7,646 nucleotides of DNA, from NCBI GenBank assembly GCA_947625445.1, contig CANQOM010000073.1, positions 1 to 7,646 of the forward strand, written 5' to 3'. Numbering within the stretch: position 1 is the stretch's first letter; each line of letters begins with the position of its first letter. Shown piece after piece: positions 1 to 5,455 of the stretch. Made by a program: the position numbers and the translations under genes. The DNA comes from Candidatus Gastranaerophilales bacterium. Lineage in GTDB: Bacteria; Cyanobacteriota; Vampirovibrionia; Gastranaerophilales; Gastranaerophilaceae. The notes below the pieces were generated by a model that saw only the letters and a list, made by a program, of their open reading frames with translations, did not search any database and was not told the origin of the DNA.

Positions 1-992
1 CAATCAGCACCTGCAAGTCCTTTTGAGATGTCATAGCTATAGCCTTCAGAATCGGGTTTATGAAGATAAAATCCTGTAGTATAACCTCTGTTTCCGATTT
101 TTATTATTTCATTATAATTTCCTTCTTTATCAATTTTTCCGGTATTTATATAGTCATCTATTGCTTTTCTGTATGCTTTTGCTACTGCAGAAACATAATA
201 TAAACTTTTTGTTCTGCCTTCTATTTTAAAAGAATCAATACCCAAATCAATTAATTCGGGTAAATAGTTAATTAAAGCGAGATCTTTAGGGCTAAGGATG
301 TGAGTGCCTTTTTCGTCTTCATTTATATCAAAATATTCTCCCGGTCTTGTTTCTTCAACAAGTTTATAGCTCCAACGACAAGATTGAGAACAATTGCCGT
401 GGTTTGCTTTTCTTTCTCCTTTTGTCATATAATCACTAATCAAACATCTTCCTGAATATGAAACACATTGAGCACCATGAACAAATACTTCAAGCTCCAT
501 GCCGGGTACTTTATTTTTTATTTCTTCTATTTGTTTTAAAGATAAATCTCTGGATAAAACTACTCTTTTTGCACCTAAATCTTGCCAAAACTTCACTGCT
601 TCATAATTTAGTATGTTTGTTTGGGTTGAAACATGTAATGGGATTGAAGGCATATATTTTTTTATTATGTTATATACTCCAAAGTCTGAAAATAATATTG
701 CATCAGGGTTTGCTTCATTTATTTTTTCTGACGCACTTATCATTTTGTTTATATCATCACTATAGGCAAAAATATTTAATGTTAAATATACTTTTTTATT
801 ATATGAATGTGCTAAGTTAATTATATCTTTTAAATTATCAAGAGTTATTAATTCTCCTTTTCTCATAGTTCTTAAACTAAAATCAACCGTTCCGAGGTAT
901 AGTGCGTCTGCACCGTAATGAATGGCATATTCCAGTTTCTCTTTACTCCCTGCCGGCAATAGTAATTCGGGTTTTGATATTGATTTTGACAT
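1..992 (-). CDS. Peptidase U32 family protein (TrhP/YegQ-like), C-terminus cut by window edge
   Basis: The gene reads without a stop from ATG at 992 to the window edge, giving 330 complete codons. The N-terminus PELLLPAGSKEKLEYAIHYG and the following GADALYLG are the usual U32 opening. The family signature is present as EVFVHGAQCVSYSGRCLIS (about residues 166-184), followed by NHGNCSQSCRW, SPKDLAL and FKIEGRTKS, so the four clustered cysteines are intact. Although named peptidases, characterised members mostly act with an Fe-S cluster in RNA or quinone hydroxylation, for example TrhP (tRNA U34 hydroxylation), RlhA (23S rRNA) and UbiU/UbiV. TrhP-like is the best guess but the subgroup cannot be fixed here. 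Family members are commonly 400 residues or longer, so the C-terminus lies outside the window. No Shine-Dalgarno sequence precedes the ATG and a TAA lies four codons upstream in frame, so no longer start exists. Confidence 0.93.
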   Translation of the reverse strand, partial: MSKSISKPELLLPAGSKEKLEYAIHYGADALYLGTVDFSLRTMRKGELITLDNLKDIINLAHSYNKKVYLTLNIFAYSDDINKMISASEKINEANPDAILFSDFGVYNIIKKYMPSIPLHVSTQTNILNYEAVKFWQDLGAKRVVLSRDLSLKQIEEIKNKVPGMELEVFVHGAQCVSYSGRCLISDYMTKGERKANHGNCSQSCRWSYKLVEETRPGEYFDINEDEKGTHILSPKDLALINYLPELIDLGIDSFKIEGRTKSLYYVSAVAKAYRKAIDDYINTGKIDKEGNYNEIIKIGNRGYTTGFYLHKPDSEGYSYDISKGLAGAD

Positions 993-998
993 ATTTAT

Positions 999-1004
999 AT
1001 TTTA
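999..1004 (-). promoter_or_regulatory. Possible -10 element of the U32 gene
   Basis: On the minus strand TAAAAT (5 of 6 matches to TATAAT) lies six bases before the ATG at 992. The expected transcription start would fall on or next to the ATG, implying a leaderless mRNA, which fits the absence of a Shine-Dalgarno sequence. No good -35 box is seen 16-18 bases further upstream, so this is weak. Confidence 0.25.
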
Positions 1005-1136
1005 CTACAAACACTTTAGTAATATATTAAGAATTATGAAGCTGAAAAAGCTTGTATTAATTGGACTTTTAACTTTTTTAAGAAAATTATTAAATAAAAA
1101 ATTAAAGTTTTAAAAATATATGCCGATATGTATAAA

Positions 1137-1205
1137 TGTGAGAATAAAAACTCACACAAACCTCCTCCCAAAAGTCTATAGCCGCAATAGAGTCGGCTTT
1201 TTTTT
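1137..1205 (+). ncRNA. Candidate small RNA with exposed CCTCCTCCC and intrinsic terminator
   Basis: A plus-strand terminator at 1180-1205 lies between two divergently transcribed genes, so the RNA it ends must start inside this 340-base gap. Reading along the plus strand there is a 6-bp hairpin (TGTGAG 1137-1142, CTCACA 1151-1156), then an unpaired stretch containing CCTCCTCCC (1161-1169), then the terminator. TATAAA at 1131-1136 could be the -10, which would start the RNA near 1142-1143, give about 63 nt and remove most of the 5' hairpin. A C-rich single strand able to pair with Shine-Dalgarno sequences, held between a hairpin and a terminator, is a known sRNA design; cyanobacterial Yfr1 has this architecture with the motif ACUCCUCACAC. 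That exact motif is absent, though ACTCACAC occurs at 1150-1157. The alternative is a leader that attenuates the gene at 1332. Confidence 0.42.
1180..1205 (+). terminator. Intrinsic terminator of the candidate small RNA
   Basis: AGCCG (1180-1184) pairs with CGGCT (1194-1198) across a 9-base loop, followed by an unbroken T tract to 1205. The stem is short but GC-rich. The opposite strand has no T tract after the stem, so the orientation is clear. A competing pairing, TCTAT (1175-1179) with ATAGA (1187-1191), would break the terminator stem. Confidence 0.6.
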
Positions 1206-1222
1206 AAACCATATGTGGTTTA
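1205..1222. promoter_or_regulatory. 7-bp inverted repeat, possible operator or second hairpin
   Basis: TAAACCA (1205-1211), TATG, TGGTTTA (1216-1222) is a perfect dyad directly after the T tract and 110 bases before the gene at 1332. It could bind a regulator or form a small hairpin in the leader. I saw no convincing promoter around it. The remaining bases to 1320 are AT-rich with no feature I can support. Confidence 0.3.
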
Positions 1223-1331
1223 GCTAAAAGAGACATTAAGCTATTACTTTTAAGGATAGAGTGAATAATAAAATCATAAAATAAGAAAATGAAGTCTTGT
1301 TTTATGAAAAGTACGAAAGAGAAGGAAGCAA

Positions 1332-1775
1332 ATGGGATACGCTTTATTTGCACAAAGGAAAGTTGTACTAACAGGTAATTTAAATATTGTTTCTCTTCAA
1401 CAGACTCAACGTTCTGATGAACAGTATAGATTGGGGACACAGACTCTTTCATTGCAGCAACAAATGAGCAGTATGCAAGCGTCACAGTCTGAAGAATTGG
1501 CAGATTTGTATAGAGATTTAGCAAGTGCGTCCGGTTCTGATGCAAGAAACTCAATTAGCAATCAAATTAACGCTAAACAAGGAGATTTTGATAAAGAATT
1601 AGACGCTATAAATCAAGAAATATATAAGGTATCAGTTAAAGAAAATTCACTTGAGATGCTCGTTAAAAGACTAGATACAATGGTTTCAACAATACAAAAA
1701 CAATTAGAAGCAGTAGAAGAAGCTGAATCTGATGCAATTGACAGAGCAACTCCTAAATTTAAAGGAGTTGGCTAA
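1332..1775 (+). CDS. Small coiled-coil protein of unknown function, probably lineage-restricted
   Basis: The product is 147 residues. AAGGA at 1322-1326, five bases before the ATG, supports this start. The N-terminus (MGYALFAQRKVVLTGNLNIV) has no classical signal peptide: one basic pair, little hydrophobic run and no cleavage-like site. Residues about 20-65 are rich in Q, S and E with few hydrophobic positions. Residues 85-137 show a heptad-like pattern typical of a coiled coil. A short GSDARNS linker near 68-74 suggests a helical hairpin. The C-terminus is PKFKGVG. Similar short proteins opening with a conserved Arg-rich, Gln-rich segment occur, as I recall, in gut Melainabacteria, often as several paralogues; no function is known to me. 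It is a single-gene unit, with a small-RNA terminator upstream and its own terminator downstream. Helical hairpin proteins of this size include secretion-system and chaperone-like components, but nothing here shows that. Confidence 0.75.
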   Translation: MGYALFAQRKVVLTGNLNIVSLQQTQRSDEQYRLGTQTLSLQQQMSSMQASQSEELADLYRDLASASGSDARNSISNQINAKQGDFDKELDAINQEIYKVSVKENSLEMLVKRLDTMVSTIQKQLEAVEEAESDAIDRATPKFKGVG

Positions 1776-1809
1776 TAAATAAGTTTTGATTGACTGTCTT
1801 TTCGTACTT

Positions 1810-1845
1810 AAGGGTGACTAACTTTTTTAAATTAGTCACCCTTTT
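1810..1845 (+). terminator. Strong intrinsic terminator of the coiled-coil gene
   Basis: AAGGGTGACTAA (1810-1821) pairs perfectly over 12 bp with TTAGTCACCCTT (1832-1843) across a 10-base AT-rich loop, with the T run reaching 1845. It lies between the convergent coiled-coil and yebC genes. On the minus strand the stem is followed by AAGTACG, with no T tract, so it mainly serves the plus-strand gene. Confidence 0.85.
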
Positions 1846-1866
1846 AAAATTGTCAAAAATTAAAAT

Positions 1867-2619
1867 TTATATATCCAGTTTTTCCATTAACTCATCTGAA
1901 ATATCGAAGTTAGAGTATACATTTTGTACGTCATCATGTTCTTCAAGTTTTTCGATTAGTCTTATAATGTTAGTTGCTATTTTTTCATCAGTAATTTCAA
2001 CCGAATTTTCAGCTATTCTTGTAAGTTGAGCTGATTTTCCTTTAAATCCGTTTTTTTCAAGTGTTTCTGCACAAGATTGTAAATCTTCTGGAGTTGTAAT
2101 AACTTTATAAATATCATCTTCTTCAATTACATCTTGAGCATTAGCTTCAATAGCAGCTTCAAATAATTTATCAAAATCTAAAGATTCTTTATCAAATTCA
2201 ACTAAGCCGACTTGTTTAAACATCCAGCCTACGCATCCTGTTTCACCTAGGTTTCCTCCAAACTTGGAAAAGAAACTTCTAATGTCTCCTGCCGTGCGGT
2301 TTCTGTTATCAGTCATAGCTTCTATAAATATAGCGCTTCCACCCGGACCATAGCCTTCATATGTTAATTCTTCGACACTATCTGCACCGGAAGAACCCGA
2401 ACCTTTTTCTATTGCTCTTTTTATATTATCATTAGGCAGCCCTGCTGCTTTTGCTCTGTCTATTGCAGTTCTTAAACGAAAATTACCTGCAGGGTCAGGA
2501 CCGCCAAGTTTTGCTGCTATAATAAGCTCTCTTGAAAATTTCTGAAATGTTACTCCTCTTGCTGCATCCACTGCTGCTTTTTTGTGTTTTATTGTTGACC
2601 ACTTTGAGTGTCCTGACAT
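1867..2619 (-). CDS. yebC: YebC/PmpR (TACO1) family protein
   Basis: The product is 250 residues, the normal family length, and every family landmark is present. These are the N-terminal MSGHSKWSTIKHKKAAVDAA, RELIIAAKLGGPDP (30-43), NDNIKRAIEKG (64-73), the central YEGYGPGGSAIFIEAMTDN (88-106), NRTAGDIRSFFSKFGGNLGE (107-126) and a C-terminal acidic helix followed by VQNVYSNFDI (231-240). Members were first annotated as transcriptional regulators (PmpR). More recent work on YebC and mitochondrial TACO1 indicates a ribosome-associated translation factor that relieves stalling, notably at proline runs; it acts in the cytoplasm. AAAGGA six bases before the ATG supports the start. It is divergent from the TPR gene with 52 bases between the starts, and no minus-strand terminator is evident after its stop. 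In many bacteria yebC sits next to ruvC; that is not the case here. Confidence 0.97.
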   Translation of the reverse strand: MSGHSKWSTIKHKKAAVDAARGVTFQKFSRELIIAAKLGGPDPAGNFRLRTAIDRAKAAGLPNDNIKRAIEKGSGSSGADSVEELTYEGYGPGGSAIFIEAMTDNRNRTAGDIRSFFSKFGGNLGETGCVGWMFKQVGLVEFDKESLDFDKLFEAAIEANAQDVIEEDDIYKVITTPEDLQSCAETLEKNGFKGKSAQLTRIAENSVEITDEKIATNIIRLIEKLEEHDDVQNVYSNFDISDELMEKLDI

Positions 2620-2637
2620 ACTTTTTCCTTTCTTCTA

Positions 2638-2665
2638 TTGTCTTTATTTTCTTTTATTGTAATAT
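2638..2665 (+). promoter_or_regulatory. Probable promoter of the TPR gene (leaderless)
   Basis: TTGTCT (2638-2643), a 16-base spacer and TAATAT (2660-2665) make a reasonable sigma-70-type promoter in the 52-base divergent gap. The start point expected about seven bases after the -10 coincides with the ATG at 2672, and no Shine-Dalgarno sequence is present, so the mRNA may be leaderless. TATAAA at 2663-2668 is a competing -10. The yebC promoter must overlap this gap and the first codons of the TPR gene. Confidence 0.4.
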
Positions 2666-2671
2666 AAAGTT

Positions 2672-3445
2672 ATGGAAAATGAAATAAACAATGATTTGGA
2701 AAAAGCACTTAATTATTTTAAGTCAGCAGATTATGAAAAGGCTGCCGATAGTTTTTTAATTGCGCTTAATAATGATAATAATAATCCGAACTTATTAAAT
2801 AATATAGGTTTGTGTTATTCTAAACTGGCAAAAGATGATTTAGCTATTGAATATTTCATAAAAGCTTTATCTTTTAATCCAAAATCTGTTCAAACATACA
2901 TTAATCTTTCAGATGTATATTTTAGAAATAAAAATATAATTGATGCTATAAATTTACTTGAAAATGCAGTAACTCTTATGCCCAATGAAATTGCTTTAAA
3001 ACATTATTTATCAAGATTTTATTTAGAAGATTGCAGATATGATTTAGCTATGGATCAATTAAATGAAATTTTGGATATTGATTCAGATAATTTGGATGCA
3101 TATTGGGATTTAGGAAATCTTCACTTTGAATTGGGTGATTATGACAGTGCGGTTCAAAATTATGAAACTGTTCTTGAAAAAGTGACCGATAATGCTATTT
3201 TATATTACCAGACGGCTATTGCTTATGAAGCGAATGATGATGTTGACAAGGCTATATCTAATCATTTAAAAGCTCTTTCTTGTAACGAAAATTTTCATCC
3301 GTCTTATAAAAAACTGGGGATTTTGTTTATGGCAAGAAATGATAACGAAAGTGCTATAGAATATTTTACTGACTATCTTAATTTTGATTTGCCGGATGAA
3401 GAAAAGAAAAATATTGAAGATTTAATAAAGAGAATAAGTAAATAG
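2672..3445 (+). CDS. Tetratricopeptide repeat (TPR) protein
   Basis: The 257-residue product is almost entirely TPR: about seven 34-residue helical hairpins, roughly at residues 6-37, 40-73, 74-105, 106-139, 141-173, 175-207 and 209-242. Consensus positions are clear in the second (NIGLCYSKLAKDDLAIEYF, ending ALSFNP) and fifth (YWDLGNLHFELGDYDSAVQN). There is no signal peptide, membrane segment or attached enzyme domain, so it is most likely a cytoplasmic protein-protein scaffold; the partner is unknown. The protein is acidic. No Shine-Dalgarno sequence precedes the ATG; a promoter placed to start transcription at the ATG suggests a leaderless message. No intrinsic terminator is visible between its stop and the glutaredoxin gene, so some read-through into the downstream pair is possible. 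Confidence 0.9.
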   Translation: MENEINNDLEKALNYFKSADYEKAADSFLIALNNDNNNPNLLNNIGLCYSKLAKDDLAIEYFIKALSFNPKSVQTYINLSDVYFRNKNIIDAINLLENAVTLMPNEIALKHYLSRFYLEDCRYDLAMDQLNEILDIDSDNLDAYWDLGNLHFELGDYDSAVQNYETVLEKVTDNAILYYQTAIAYEANDDVDKAISNHLKALSCNENFHPSYKKLGILFMARNDNESAIEYFTDYLNFDLPDEEKKNIEDLIKRISK

Positions 3446-3479
3446 TTTTATTCTTTTGTCTGATTCTTTCATTTATCGA

Positions 3480-3508
3480 TTAACAGATAATCTATAAGTG
3501 TTTATAGA
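3480..3508 (+). promoter_or_regulatory. Probable promoter of the glutaredoxin / HCP-like gene pair
   Basis: TTAACA (3480-3485, 5 of 6 matches to TTGACA), a 17-base spacer and TATAGA (3503-3508) fit a sigma-70-type promoter. Transcription would start near 3515, leaving a leader of about 27 bases that contains the AGGAG at 3532-3536. Confidence 0.45.
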
Positions 3509-3509
3509 T
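3490..3509. promoter_or_regulatory. Operator-like inverted repeat overlapping the -10
   Basis: ATCTATAA (3490-3497), gtgt, TTATAGAT (3502-3509) is a perfect 8-bp dyad with a 4-base centre. It covers the spacer and -10 of the promoter above, where a repressor would block RNA polymerase. No T tract follows on either strand, so it is not a good terminator. It does not match the NsrR or FNR consensus as I know them. Confidence 0.4.
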
Positions 3510-3541
3510 GTAAAAAAGCTGATTAAATGATAGGAGTAAAT

Positions 3542-3808
3542 ATGAAAGACGTTGTAATTTATACGGTCGATTATTGTCCGTATTGTAAAAAGGCAGAAGT
3601 TTTATTAAATGAAAAAGATATTCCTTATAAAAAAATTGATATTACTGAGAATGAAGAAGAACATAGAAAAAAACTCGGTGAATATTATGGTATAGAAGGA
3701 AAGGTTACCGTTCCTCAAATAATAATAGATGGACGAAGAATCGGTGGTTTTGATGTTTTAGATAAATTAAACAGGGCCGGTGAACTTGACAAATTGATAG
3801 AAGATTAA
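3542..3808 (+). CDS. grxC: Glutaredoxin (GrxC-like, dithiol CPYC)
   Basis: The product is 88 residues, a single thioredoxin-fold glutaredoxin that reduces disulfides and glutathionylated proteins in the cytoplasm. The dithiol active site CPYC is at residues 12-15, the cis-proline motif TVP at 56-58, and the glutathione-binding GGFD at 68-71. The beta strand VVIYTVDY and the family pattern of a short alpha/beta protein are complete. An ATG 15 bases further upstream (3527) is in frame, but AGGAG at 3532-3536 is five bases before the ATG at 3542, so I use the later start. The gene lies 23 bases before the HCP-like gene and is likely co-transcribed with it. The extra residues between the CPYC helix and TVP (ENEEEHRKKLGEYYGIEGK) are slightly longer than in E. 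coli GrxC but within normal variation. The symbol reflects the family, not proven orthology. Confidence 0.93.
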   Translation: MKDVVIYTVDYCPYCKKAEVLLNEKDIPYKKIDITENEEEHRKKLGEYYGIEGKVTVPQIIIDGRRIGGFDVLDKLNRAGELDKLIED

Positions 3809-3831
3809 AAGTTAATTAAGGTTTTTTTATT

Positions 3832-5436
3832 ATGAATAAATTTTTCTATTTTTATAATTCTTTATGTACAGGTTCAAATACTCCTACTGCATTTTCTTTT
3901 GACCCTTATATTTTAGCTATAAAAGATATGCTTGTTTCTGAATTACAACAAATTGTCTATTATATAGAAAAACTTAAAAATTTAAATATAGATATGTCAG
4001 AATACAGAGATAAAGTTATTGATTTTATTGCTATACTTATTGTGAATCTTGATTTTAGAAAAGAAAGCTTCTTTATTATAGTTGAAGATTTATATAATAA
4101 TAAAAAGAAACTGGAGGATATGTATATTGAAGCTTGTAACAAAAGTGGCATTGAACCCGGGCTTCTTGTAATGGATAAAATTAATTTAAATAGTAAAGAA
4201 AGTATTATTAAGGCTTTAAATAAACCTAAAAAAGATGAATTAACAAATAATATTAATAAAGATAATAAAATTCTTTATGATTTAATGATTAATATTGTTT
4301 TGAATGCCTGTAATTGTCTTATTGAGTTAAAAAATTTTGGTATAGATTTTATTGATGCAAAAGAAGAAGTTTTATGTTTATTAAACACTCCTAATGAACA
4401 ATCTGAAAATGACGAAAATTTGAAAGAAAAAATAATTAGTTTCGCTGCATGTAATTATAAAATAGTAAAAATGTTAAATTCAACAATAGTAAATAAATTT
4501 GGTCCTGTTGAAGAAACAATGGTAAATCTATCAGCCAAAAAAGGTAAAGCTATTTTAGTTTCAGGCAATAGTTTTCTTGATTTGGAAAAGATTCTTATTG
4601 CGGCTCAAGATACGGATATTAATGTTTATACACATAATGAGATGTTAAGTGCTCATGAGTATAAAAATTTAAAGACATATAAAAATCTTGCAGGGCATTA
4701 TCAAGTAGCATACAGTAATTTTTCTCTTGAATTTGCACAATTCCCGGGACCTATTTATATTTCACAAAATTCAGTGCCTAAAATTGACGTTATAAGAGGG
4801 CAAATTTATACTTCTGCCAGATATCCCTCTTATGGCATTGCAAAAGTTGAAAATGATGACTTTACGCCTATAATTCAATATGCACTTAAATCTAAGGGAT
4901 TTAAAGAAGAATCTTCTTTTAATACCGTAAGAATCGGTTATTATGGCGAATTAATTCAAGACAAAATTATGGAAATTTCAAATATGATTAATTTGCATGA
5001 AATAAAACATATTTTTATTATTGGTTTAATTGATATGTTTAATATTAAAAATGAATATATCTTTAAATTTATAAAAGAGTGTCCTAGTGATTGCTATATT
5101 ATTTCTTTTGGTTATGATTCAATCAGAGAGAATTTCTGGCATGTGAATTCTTATTATGATTTTTCTATACTGTATGACATTGTTGAAAAACTTCAAGAAA
5201 AAGTTGATGACTTTGAAAATAATGTTAGTATATTTTTATCAGAGTGTACACCTTCAACAATCTCCCACATATTTAACTTAATACATTTAAAATTAAAGAA
5301 AATATTTTTGGGCCAATGCTGCCCGAATATGATAAATCCTTTAATAATTGAAGGTATGTCAAAACTTTTTGGTATTGAATCTTTGGAGAGCCCCAAAAAA
5401 GATATTCTAAAAGCAATAAAAGAAGAGGAAGGTTAA
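3832..5436 (+). CDS. Divergent hybrid cluster protein (HCP/prismane) homologue lacking most cluster ligands
   Basis: The 534-residue product is close to the usual 540-550 of HCP, the Fe-S-O enzyme that reduces hydroxylamine or nitric oxide. Family landmarks line up in order: FDPYILAIKDML (23-34); KAILVSG (239-245); NVYTHNEMLSAHEY (264-277); a GHY segment (288-290) leading to FPGPIYIS (304-311); IKHIFIIG (391-398); HLKLKKIFLG (485-494) and KLFGIESL (511-518). Compared from memory with E. coli and Desulfovibrio HCP, the hybrid-cluster ligands are His to N246, Cys to S314, Cys to I400, Cys near Y428, Cys near V438/N439, and Glu to T473; only Glu (E270) remains. There is no cysteine between 207 and 417. 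Of the four N-terminal cysteines of the [4Fe-4S] site only C12 could remain. The reading frame is intact, so it looks like a maintained non-enzymatic or altered-function protein. AAGG at 3818-3821 is a modest ribosome site. The adjacent glutaredoxin hints at thiol or nitrosative-stress biology. Confidence 0.8.
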   Translation: MNKFFYFYNSLCTGSNTPTAFSFDPYILAIKDMLVSELQQIVYYIEKLKNLNIDMSEYRDKVIDFIAILIVNLDFRKESFFIIVEDLYNNKKKLEDMYIEACNKSGIEPGLLVMDKINLNSKESIIKALNKPKKDELTNNINKDNKILYDLMINIVLNACNCLIELKNFGIDFIDAKEEVLCLLNTPNEQSENDENLKEKIISFAACNYKIVKMLNSTIVNKFGPVEETMVNLSAKKGKAILVSGNSFLDLEKILIAAQDTDINVYTHNEMLSAHEYKNLKTYKNLAGHYQVAYSNFSLEFAQFPGPIYISQNSVPKIDVIRGQIYTSARYPSYGIAKVENDDFTPIIQYALKSKGFKEESSFNTVRIGYYGELIQDKIMEISNMINLHEIKHIFIIGLIDMFNIKNEYIFKFIKECPSDCYIISFGYDSIRENFWHVNSYYDFSILYDIVEKLQEKVDDFENNVSIFLSECTPSTISHIFNLIHLKLKKIFLGQCCPNMINPLIIEGMSKLFGIESLESPKKDILKAIKEEEG

Positions 5437-5455
5437 CCCTTCCTCTTCTTTTATT
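5415..5455. terminator. Shared bidirectional terminator containing both stop codons
   Basis: AATAAAAGAAGAGGAAGG (5415-5432) pairs over 18 bp with the complementary arm 5438-5455 across a TTAAC loop. T-rich sequence follows on both strands. The TAA of the HCP-like gene (5434-5436) lies in the loop and the stop of the minus-strand gene (5451-5453) lies in the stem, so the convergent genes share one hairpin with practically no spacer. Confidence 0.85.

Noticed and set aside
458..820. Plus-strand open frame of 120 residues
   Set aside because: It lies antisense within the U32 gene, whose protein family motifs are unmistakable; the frame encodes a low-complexity Leu/Phe-rich sequence.
1034..1159. 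Minus-strand TTG-started 41-residue hydrophobic frame with GGGAGG upstream
   Set aside because: The purine run is the complement of the candidate RNA's CCTCCTCCC. TTG start, very AT-rich composition and tight spacing make it unconvincing, but it is the main alternative explanation of the C-rich stretch.
1120..1224. Plus-strand 34-residue frame running through the terminator
   Set aside because: No ribosome site, no run of a regulatory amino acid, and it passes through the terminator and T tract; likely chance.
1204..1554. Minus-strand frame of 116 residues
   Set aside because: Antisense to the coiled-coil gene, which has a ribosome site and a terminator in the right places.
3446..3541. Terminator between the TPR gene and the glutaredoxin gene
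   Set aside because: The only hairpin there (3490-3509) is AT-only apart from one pair per arm and lacks a following T tract, so an operator is more likely.
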